From assembly GCA_910585485.1 (NCBI GenBank), contig CAJUEZ010000034.1, positions 1-20,465 on the forward strand: DNA of 20,465 nt, given 5' to 3'. Position 1 is the stretch's first letter. Every line of letters starts with the position of its first letter. The notes below the pieces were generated by a model. The model made no database searches. It saw only the letters and a list, made by a program, of their open reading frames with translations, and had not been told where the DNA came from. Shown one piece after another: positions 14,763 to 20,465 of this stretch. This stretch comes from an uncultured Clostridia bacterium (GTDB lineage: Bacteria; Bacillota; Clostridia; UBA1381). A program made the position numbers and the translations under genes.

Positions 14763-16763
14763 TTATCTTCCGCCCGGCGCACCGCCGCCGGAGCCGCCGG
14801 GTCCTCCGGCTCCGTGAGGAGATTCGCCTCCGCCGTTATGTCCGCCGCTCATTTGCTGCATCATCATTTTTTCAATATCGCTTGTGGTGTTGACTTCCTG
14901 ACCTCTTATCAAATCCCCTTCGTTAAGTCCTGATTTGATTTCTATATAATCATCATTACTGAGTCCTGTTTCAACCTCAACAGTTCTGTATCCCTCAGGA
15001 GCGCCGTCATCCTTGTTTTTATCCTTTTTATCTGCTTTAATATAAACAATATTTCCCCTGTTCAGAGAACTTACGGGTATAGCCAGTACATTTTCCGCTT
15101 CCTCGACAACTATTTCAGCATCGACATTCATACCGGGCAGTAAATCGCCGTATTCAGCTATCGCCACCGTCACAGGATAATTTGTAACTCCGTTTTCCGC
15201 GACACCGTTTACGCTGACCTTTTCAACTATTCCCTTAAATGTTTCTCCCGGAACAGCATCAGCTTTTACAGAAACCTCCTGACCTACCTTTACATTAGCA
15301 ACGTCAATTTCATCGACGTTTATGTCAAACTGCACGCTTGACATGTCATAAATAATACACATAGGTGTTGTAGCGTTTGACGAGTCGATTTTATCTCCCG
15401 CCTTATTGTTCTTTGTCACCACTGTTCCAGAAATAGGCGCGGTTATTGTGTAGTCTTCCAAACTTTTATTAGCCTTTTCAAGTCCCAAACGCGCGTCATC
15501 AAGCTGAAGTTTAGCGGATTGAATAGCCGAATCCTGAGAATACTCGTCACTTGCCAAAACAGCTTTTTCCAGTGACAGTGTAGCTTCATCAAGAGAAAGC
15601 TTCGCGACTTTTAAAGAAGATTTTGCAGTGTCGGAGTCAAGTGTCACCACAACCTGCCCGTTGTAAACCGTGTCATTTTTAGCAATATTCACGCTGACTA
15701 TTTTTCCCGATGCCTCAGCGCATATGTCATATTGATTCGCATATTCAAACTGTCCTGCATCATTACAAGCTATATCTCCCACCTGCGCTGTAGCTTTATC
15801 CGCTGAGGTAAGCGCTCCCGGATTTTCAGTTTCAATAGTGACATATTTTACAACATTATGACCGCCTACAGATGTTGATTCACTGTTTACAGCTGTGACG
15901 GTTCCGTTTATTTCATTTCCCGTGCTGACGACGGTTAAAATCGCTTCTTCGCCCACGCTTATATTATCAGCGTCATTTTCATTGAACGGAACTTGTATTT
16001 TTAAGTATTTATCATTATAAACAGTCGCTATTTTAGTATTGCCAATTATATCGCCCGATTTGACAAAAACCTCTCCCACTGTTCCGCTAAGTCCTGATTT
16101 TACCGAAAGATTGGAGGATGTTTTAATCGCGTCATTATAATTTTGTCTTGCTTTTTCGACAGCAAGCTGCGCGCTTTTTACATTTTTATCGTTGGTCTTT
16201 GAAGTCTGAGATTTTGTCTTGACTGCATCCGCATATCCCTGCTGCGCTCTTTTAAGAGCGTTTTCGGCAGTGCTTACTCCGTTTTGAGGAGTCTGAGCGT
16301 CAAACTGATAAAGCTTATCGCCTTTTTTAACAGTGTCGCCCTCATTTATGTAATCATCCGTGACTTTTCCTGTGGTAATCGTCATAATCGAATATGAATC
16401 CTTTGGCTCTACAACCGAACTTCCCGTCACTTTCTTTGTAACGGTATGACGTTCCACAACAACATCCTTCGGCGCCATTGCCGCAAGACGTTTCTTTTTA
16501 GCGCAAGAACTGCAGCTTCCAAACAACGCTATTATAATAATTATAATAAGTATTATTATCAAACTTTTACGCTTAATCCTAAATTTTCCGATGAAAAACT
16601 TTTTATCTTTTTTATCGTATCCAAATATTCGTTTCTTTTCTTTTTTCTCCGTTTCTATTATTTGTTCATTTGCTTCCAAGTTCTCCTCAGCCATTTCAGC
16701 CTCTTCGATTTTACCAGGAAGGTTCTCTGTTTCAGATGTCTTTTCACTTGTCAATTCTTCCAT
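14763..16763 (-). CDS. Membrane-fusion (HlyD/YknX-type) adaptor with two tandem adaptor modules
   Basis: A 666-residue, single-span adaptor, far longer than the usual 370-420. Layout: acidic cytoplasmic N-terminus (1-45), basic stretch, membrane span (67-82), then GSCSSC. Module 1: first lipoyl half about 130-157 (GKVTDDYINEGDTVKKGDKL), helical hairpin 160-216, second half about 222-250 (SGLSGTVGEVFVKSGDIIG) and beta-barrel about 252-312. Module 2 repeats this: lipoyl half about 350-378, hairpin 379-436, second half 437-473 (ITAPISGTVVTKNNKAGD), barrel 476-556, then a membrane-proximal domain to about 622. A Met- then Gly-rich tail (MMMQQM, GGPGGSGGGAPGG) ends it. GGAGG lies 8 bases before the ATG. 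First gene of the exporter operon. In monoderms such adaptors assemble outside the membrane around the permease. Confidence 0.9.
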   Translation of the reverse strand: MEELTSEKTSETENLPGKIEEAEMAEENLEANEQIIETEKKEKKRIFGYDKKDKKFFIGKFRIKRKSLIIILIIIIIIALFGSCSSCAKKKRLAAMAPKDVVVERHTVTKKVTGSSVVEPKDSYSIMTITTGKVTDDYINEGDTVKKGDKLYQFDAQTPQNGVSTAENALKRAQQGYADAVKTKSQTSKTNDKNVKSAQLAVEKARQNYNDAIKTSSNLSVKSGLSGTVGEVFVKSGDIIGNTKIATVYNDKYLKIQVPFNENDADNISVGEEAILTVVSTGNEINGTVTAVNSESTSVGGHNVVKYVTIETENPGALTSADKATAQVGDIACNDAGQFEYANQYDICAEASGKIVSVNIAKNDTVYNGQVVVTLDSDTAKSSLKVAKLSLDEATLSLEKAVLASDEYSQDSAIQSAKLQLDDARLGLEKANKSLEDYTITAPISGTVVTKNNKAGDKIDSSNATTPMCIIYDMSSVQFDINVDEIDVANVKVGQEVSVKADAVPGETFKGIVEKVSVNGVAENGVTNYPVTVAIAEYGDLLPGMNVDAEIVVEEAENVLAIPVSSLNRGNIVYIKADKKDKNKDDGAPEGYRTVEVETGLSNDDYIEIKSGLNEGDLIRGQEVNTTSDIEKMMMQQMSGGHNGGGESPHGAGGPGGSGGGAPGGR

Positions 16764-16853
16764 ATCTCGTGCCTCCTATCAAGAAATTATATCGCTGATT
16801 AAACATGAATTATCTTATGTATTACATCCTTTATAAAACGTAAATCACCTAAT

Positions 16854-16882
16854 ATTTTACCACCAAGAAATTTTAAAGTCAA
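16854..16882 (-). promoter_or_regulatory. Promoter of the exporter/SLH operon
   Basis: Minus strand TTGACT (16877-16882), 17-base spacer, TAAAAT (16854-16859). It leaves a leader of about 85 bases before the adaptor start, in which I see no known riboswitch. Confidence 0.75.
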
Positions 16883-16931
16883 TAAAATGATATTGAATAA
16901 ATGCAAATTTACATTTTATTCATATTTGTAT

Positions 16932-16960
16932 TTGATTATCTTTGTAAAGTGTTATATAAT
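16932..16960 (+). promoter_or_regulatory. Promoter of the adenine deaminase gene
   Basis: TTGATT (16932-16937), 17-base spacer, TATAAT (16955-16960). It is divergent from the exporter promoter, with about 50 bases between the two -35 boxes. Confidence 0.8.
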
Positions 16961-16973
16961 ATAATCAACACTT
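16947..16973. promoter_or_regulatory. Inverted repeat over the ade promoter (putative operator)
   Basis: AAGTGTT (16947-16953) and AACACTT (16967-16973) are perfect inverted copies, 20 bases centre to centre (two helical turns). They bracket the -10 box and the predicted start site. The symmetry continues as TGTAA outside the left arm and TACA outside the right, with one base offset. This is the layout of a dimeric repressor site; the regulator is unknown. Confidence 0.5.
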
Positions 16974-17031
16974 ACAATATATGCGATATGCGAAATTGAG
17001 TTGTTAAATGAAAAGAAAGGCTGTGAGTATC

Positions 17032-18678
17032 ATGAAAAATATTACGGATTATATAGATACAGCTATGGGACGCGCCGTTCCCGACATTATCCTGAAAGGC
17101 GGCAACATTATCAATGTTTTCACAGGGGAAATTACACGCGCTGATGTTGCCGTAAAAAACGGTATAATATGCGGAGTTGGAACTTACAGCGGCGATAATG
17201 AAACGGACGTGAGCGGAAAATATATAATGCCCGGATTCATAGACGCGCACGTTCATATAGAGTCGTCCATGACTACACCTATCGAATATGCCAAAGCCGT
17301 TATGCCCCACGGCATTACCACGGTTATAGCCGACCCTCACGAAATTGCCAACGTATGCGGAGAAGACGGACTTAAATATATGAAAGAAGCATCGAAAAAT
17401 ATACCTCTTGATATAAATCTTATGCTTCCTTCATGCGTTCCCGCAACACCTTTTGAACATTCGGGCGCAATTTTTACGGCTGAAAGGACAAAGGAAATAG
17501 CAAATGACTATTTCGGCATAGCTGAAATGATGAATTATCCCGGCATTTTATCATGCGACAGCGAAACTATCGGCAAACTTTGCGGTGATATAATTGACGG
17601 GCACGCTCCGCTTCTTTCAGGGCGCGGACTTGACGCGTATATAAGCGCGGGCATCAAAACTGACCACGAATGCACTCTTGCGGAGGAGATGAGCGAAAAA
17701 ATAGGCAAAGGCATGTATGTTCTTTTAAGAGAAGGTACTTTGTCCCACGATATGGAAAAGCTTATAAGCGCCGTCACACCGCACACGCTCCGCCGCTGTG
17801 CTTTTTGTACAGATGACCGTTTTGTAGGCGAAATAATCCGCGACGGAAGTATCGACCATTGTATCCGCAAAGCAACTTCGCTCGGTGTTTCAAGCGTTGA
17901 CGCTATTATTATGGCAACACTGAATCCTTGCGAAATATACGGAATGAAAAATAAAGGCGCTATAGCACCCGGCTATATAGCTGATATTGTGGTTTCCGAA
18001 GACTTATCTCTGAATAAGATTACAAAAGTCTATAAAAACGGAACTCTTGTGTGCGAAAACGGAAAATCTTTATTCAATAGCGGAGCGGTTTATGTGTCAA
18101 AGGTGACGGACACGGTTCATCTGCCGCAAATCACCGCTGACTTTTTTTATAACTCGCCTCCTGAAACATTTACCGCCATTGAATTTGTTCAGGATAGTAT
18201 TATCACAAAAAAGGTAACAGCATGCAAAGGCGATAAGCTATCAAAAGTATGCGTTATTGAACGTCATAAAAATCTTGGCACTAAAGGAATAGCGTATGTC
18301 ACAAATTACGGAATCACCAACGGCGCAATCGCTGCATCTATCGGACACGACAGCCACAACATAATAGTAATCGGAGATAATGACAGCGACATGGCTCTTG
18401 CCGTCAACGCACTGGGAAAATCCGGCGGTATTTCAGTATGCTCCGATGGCGACGTAATTGCCAAAATGAATTTGGATATTGCCGGACTTATGTCTGTCAA
18501 GTCCGCTGATGAAGTTATAGCCGAGCACGACTCGCTTTATGAAGCAGCCAAATCTCTTAATATCACAGATAAAATTGACCCGTTTCTGTCAATCGCATTT
18601 CTGCCGCTCCCTGTCATTCCTGAAATACGAATTACGGACAGCGGATTGTTTGATGTGACTGAATTTAAATTCATATAA
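17032..18678 (+). CDS. ade: Adenine deaminase
   Basis: Converts adenine to hypoxanthine and ammonia (EC 3.5.4.2) in purine salvage; cytoplasmic metal-dependent amidohydrolase. The family marks are intact: DAHVHIESSM (about residues 71-80, metal-binding HVH), ADPHEIANVCG, GIAEMMNYPG, DGHAPLLSG (about 189-197), DHECT (about 211), REGT and CTDDR (about 259-263). The C-terminal part includes IGHDSHNIIVIGDND and PLPVIPEIRITD. Length of 548 is within the normal range. The ATG at 17032 has AAAGAAAGG about 11 bases upstream; an in-frame ATG at 17008 would add eight residues but has no ribosome site. Single-gene unit with its own promoter, an inverted repeat over it, and a shared hairpin downstream. 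I see no purine riboswitch in the short leader. Confidence 0.94.
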   Translation: MKNITDYIDTAMGRAVPDIILKGGNIINVFTGEITRADVAVKNGIICGVGTYSGDNETDVSGKYIMPGFIDAHVHIESSMTTPIEYAKAVMPHGITTVIADPHEIANVCGEDGLKYMKEASKNIPLDINLMLPSCVPATPFEHSGAIFTAERTKEIANDYFGIAEMMNYPGILSCDSETIGKLCGDIIDGHAPLLSGRGLDAYISAGIKTDHECTLAEEMSEKIGKGMYVLLREGTLSHDMEKLISAVTPHTLRRCAFCTDDRFVGEIIRDGSIDHCIRKATSLGVSSVDAIIMATLNPCEIYGMKNKGAIAPGYIADIVVSEDLSLNKITKVYKNGTLVCENGKSLFNSGAVYVSKVTDTVHLPQITADFFYNSPPETFTAIEFVQDSIITKKVTACKGDKLSKVCVIERHKNLGTKGIAYVTNYGITNGAIAASIGHDSHNIIVIGDNDSDMALAVNALGKSGGISVCSDGDVIAKMNLDIAGLMSVKSADEVIAEHDSLYEAAKSLNITDKIDPFLSIAFLPLPVIPEIRITDSGLFDVTEFKFI

Positions 18679-18741
18679 AAAAACACCCATATTGATATGC
18701 GCCTTCAAAATCAGATACTTCTGAAGGCGCATATATGGGTG
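18677..18741. terminator. Large hairpin between convergent ade and toroid-protein genes
   Basis: An inner stem of 13 bases (18695-18707 with 18722-18734) and an outer stem of 7 bases (18684-18690 with 18735-18741) stack, with a 4-base bulge on the left and a 14-base loop. On the minus strand a run of seven T (18677-18683) follows, so it is a clear terminator for the minus-strand gene. On the plus strand the T tract is poor. Confidence 0.82.
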
Positions 18742-18760
18742 GATTTCATATTAGATTATT

Positions 18761-20320
18761 TTATCTTCTATTATTATATTTCTTTCTCTGCTTATATTTT
18801 TCGCGCTGTTCAAAACGTCTGCGCACATCCGTTCTCTTATGAATTTTAGCTTTATATTCTTTCTTCTTTTCTTTCTTTGCGCATAACAGCAATTTTGCTA
18901 TAACTCTGTTTTCAGGGATTTTATTATTCTTTGACAATAAGAATAACACTGCTGCTCCCGCTGCCGCGGCAAACAACACCACAAATACAATCACCAATCC
19001 TACCATTCCGGAAGATTGATTTGGCGCGTTATGATTTCCGTTTGCCGTTAAATTGCTGTCGTCTGACGGCATAGGTCCCGCCATTTCAACCGGTCCGACA
19101 AGAGCGGGTCTTTTTGTCGCTTTAGGTTTTGCCGTTACCCTCGGATCTGATGAAGAACGCGGGGTTGTGGTTTTAGTCGGCCTCATTGTTTGAGTCGGAT
19201 TCGAACTTGCTTTCGGAGCGATAGACGCGCGAGGTTTTGTCGTTGCCTTTGGCTTAGCAGTAGCTTTTGGTTTCGATGTGCCGACAGTATTGTTCCCTGA
19301 CACGCTGCCGTTTGAGGAAGGTGACTGTACCGGCTGAGCAAAAGATACTGTATCATTGACTTCAAATCTGAAAAATGAGGATTTACCCTGAATGTTTCTC
19401 AAGTGACTCGTCAGCGCGCAAAGCGCAAGCGAAGTCGCCTCGCCGTCAGAACCTCTCAAATCAGACGAGAAACCGCCGTCCTTCTTCTGATAGAGCATAA
19501 GTCCGTCCAAAGCATTACCTTTTTTAGCCTCAAATCGTCTGTCTCCGTCAGGATTAATTCCTATTGTGTCAAGCGCTATAACAGTCATAGCTGTCGATTT
19601 CAAATCACCAAAATCTCCGTAATTCGTCTGTTCTTCAGCAAGATAGTCTATAGCGTCATCAACAGCGTCCTTCGGACTCAAATCAATAGTCCATCCCGTT
19701 TGATTCTGCGTTATTGTATACGCGCCGCTTGTTTCATAATAAGGCGCGAGCGCTATAATTGCAGATGCCGTTGAATATACATTATCATCAAAACTGCCGT
19801 CTGTATTCTGATGAGACAATATTCCGCATATTATATCATTTCTGTTTGTAAGAGCCCAGTCAGGTGTTTCATACACCCCCGCGTCCAAAGCAATCAGTCC
19901 CCAGGAATATCCGTCCACACCCTCTTTATCTATCGGCGCGACATTATTTCTATAATATATTCCGTCCGCGACCAAGTCCCTGCCGCCTACGTTTCTCGCG
20001 TCACCTCCGGACACAATAGCGGACAGCACCGTTCTCTGCATATCGGAAGCGTTATGCTCTGCTCCATATCCGGCGGCAATTCCGTCAAGACCTGACAAGT
20101 ATGAATTATAATCATAATCTTTGCCAAGACGTTTTAATGCCATTATATATAAATCCGCGTCTTTAGTGCCTATCCCGTAAAACGGGCTGTCATTTTTTTC
20201 CTTCCATTCTATAGCATTTTCAACAGCGTTTTTTAAATCATCTTCTCTGTACTCAGCGTTTACTAATGCTGTTTGCAGCACCATCACAGCACACAACACT
20301 GCTACGATTTTCTTCTTCAT
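18761..20320 (-). CDS. Secreted, membrane-anchored alpha/alpha-toroid (prenyltransferase/squalene-oxidase repeat) protein
   Basis: A 519-residue surface protein. Signal peptide at about 1-22 (MKKKIVAVLCAVMVLQTALV, NA before EYR). The toroid-like domain spans about 25-325, with repeats of the prenyltransferase/squalene-oxidase type: GVDGYSWGLIALDAG, HQNTDGSFDDNVYSTASAIIALAPY, YGDFGDLKSTAMTVIALDTIG, KKDGGFSSDLRGSDGEATSLALCAL. A stalk rich in Lys, Pro, Thr and Ser follows (about 340-405, short KPKAT units). A membrane span (about 438-462) and a very basic 57-residue tail end it. Secretion rules out a cytosolic terpene cyclase; such toroids in extracellular proteins bind ligands or proteins (transcobalamin-like and complement-like folds), but the ligand here is unknown. 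AAGGGGA lies 8 bases before the ATG. Single-gene unit with its own promoter and terminator. Confidence 0.85.
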   Translation of the reverse strand: MKKKIVAVLCAVMVLQTALVNAEYREDDLKNAVENAIEWKEKNDSPFYGIGTKDADLYIMALKRLGKDYDYNSYLSGLDGIAAGYGAEHNASDMQRTVLSAIVSGGDARNVGGRDLVADGIYYRNNVAPIDKEGVDGYSWGLIALDAGVYETPDWALTNRNDIICGILSHQNTDGSFDDNVYSTASAIIALAPYYETSGAYTITQNQTGWTIDLSPKDAVDDAIDYLAEEQTNYGDFGDLKSTAMTVIALDTIGINPDGDRRFEAKKGNALDGLMLYQKKDGGFSSDLRGSDGEATSLALCALTSHLRNIQGKSSFFRFEVNDTVSFAQPVQSPSSNGSVSGNNTVGTSKPKATAKPKATTKPRASIAPKASSNPTQTMRPTKTTTPRSSSDPRVTAKPKATKRPALVGPVEMAGPMPSDDSNLTANGNHNAPNQSSGMVGLVIVFVVLFAAAAGAAVLFLLSKNNKIPENRVIAKLLLCAKKEKKKEYKAKIHKRTDVRRRFEQREKYKQRKKYNNRR

Positions 20321-20370
20321 TATTCAATCCCCTTCTGAATATCAATGTGCGTATTCCATATCAATTTATT

Positions 20371-20400
20371 ATTATAACACATCTTGTACATCTTTTTCAA
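20371..20400 (-). promoter_or_regulatory. Promoter of the toroid surface-protein gene
   Basis: Minus strand TTGAAA (20395-20400), 18-base spacer, TATAAT (20371-20376). It lies about 50 bases before the start codon. Confidence 0.75.
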
Positions 20401-20465
20401 CCGTTATTAGTAACAAATATAACTTTTTCTTTATTTTTATATAAAACAGCATAAATTTTGTCACA

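Noticed and set aside
16961..17031. Purine riboswitch before adenine deaminase
   Set aside because: The leader is only about 65 bases and lacks the three-stem junction core and any terminator helix.
18761..20320. Functional squalene/terpene cyclase or prenyltransferase
   Set aside because: The protein has a signal peptide, stalk and membrane anchor, and I see no DXDD catalytic motif. Only the toroid repeat is supported.
1..20465. CRISPR arrays, rRNA, tRNA or insertion sequences
   Set aside because: No regularly spaced repeats, cloverleaf genes, rRNA-like segments or transposase genes were seen on either strand by eye.

Overview
The window looks like a chromosomal segment of a Gram-positive, moderately AT-rich member of the Clostridia, probably a gut-type anaerobe. 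The evidence is strong GGAGG-type ribosome binding sites, sigma-A promoters close to consensus with 17-18 base spacers, a PrsA-like lipoprotein foldase, an S-layer-homology (SLH) protein, a CmpB-like membrane protein and a monoderm-type MacB-like exporter. I cannot name the species. There are 16 protein-coding genes (one cut by the left edge) and no RNA genes, IS elements or CRISPR arrays. No gene-free stretch exceeds 300 bases. The longest gaps are about 16764-17031, 10324-10539 and 7875-8107, and all hold promoters and/or a terminator.

Left part (1-3600, minus strand): a truncated low-molecular-weight tyrosine phosphatase; a PrsA/SurA-like peptidyl-prolyl isomerase lipoprotein with its own promoter and a palindrome over the -10; and a two-gene operon of larC (nickel insertion into the lactate-racemase-type nickel-pincer cofactor) followed by an alpha/beta hydrolase of the cinnamoyl-esterase type.

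Centre-left (3747-7948, minus strand): the most interesting locus. A strong promoter drives a free-standing NRPS condensation domain, a small acyl carrier protein, an AMP-forming acyl ligase and an HSL-type alpha/beta hydrolase. The first three genes are tightly packed, and carrier and ligase overlap. This is a minimal C / carrier / ligase assembly line split over three proteins. The ligase looks like a fatty-acid activator, so the likely product is an N-acyl amine or acyl-amino acid. A tyrosine recombinase is transcribed divergently from the same intergenic region (8061-9157).

Centre (9197-10397, minus strand): an HD-domain phosphohydrolase-like gene followed by a CmpB-family membrane protein, from a perfect-consensus promoter.

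Centre-right (10501-16882, minus strand): one operon of membrane-fusion adaptor, ABC ATPase, MacB/FtsX-type permease and an SLH-domain surface protein, ending in a strong terminator. The adaptor carries two consecutive lipoyl/hairpin/barrel modules instead of one.

Right part: adenine deaminase on the plus strand, with an inverted repeat over its promoter. Convergent to it, on the minus strand, is a secreted, membrane-anchored alpha/alpha-toroid protein with a Lys/Pro/Thr-rich stalk and a basic tail. A large hairpin lies between the two.

Functions are assigned from motifs read by eye. Start codons were chosen by ribosome binding site, so several differ from the longest open frame.
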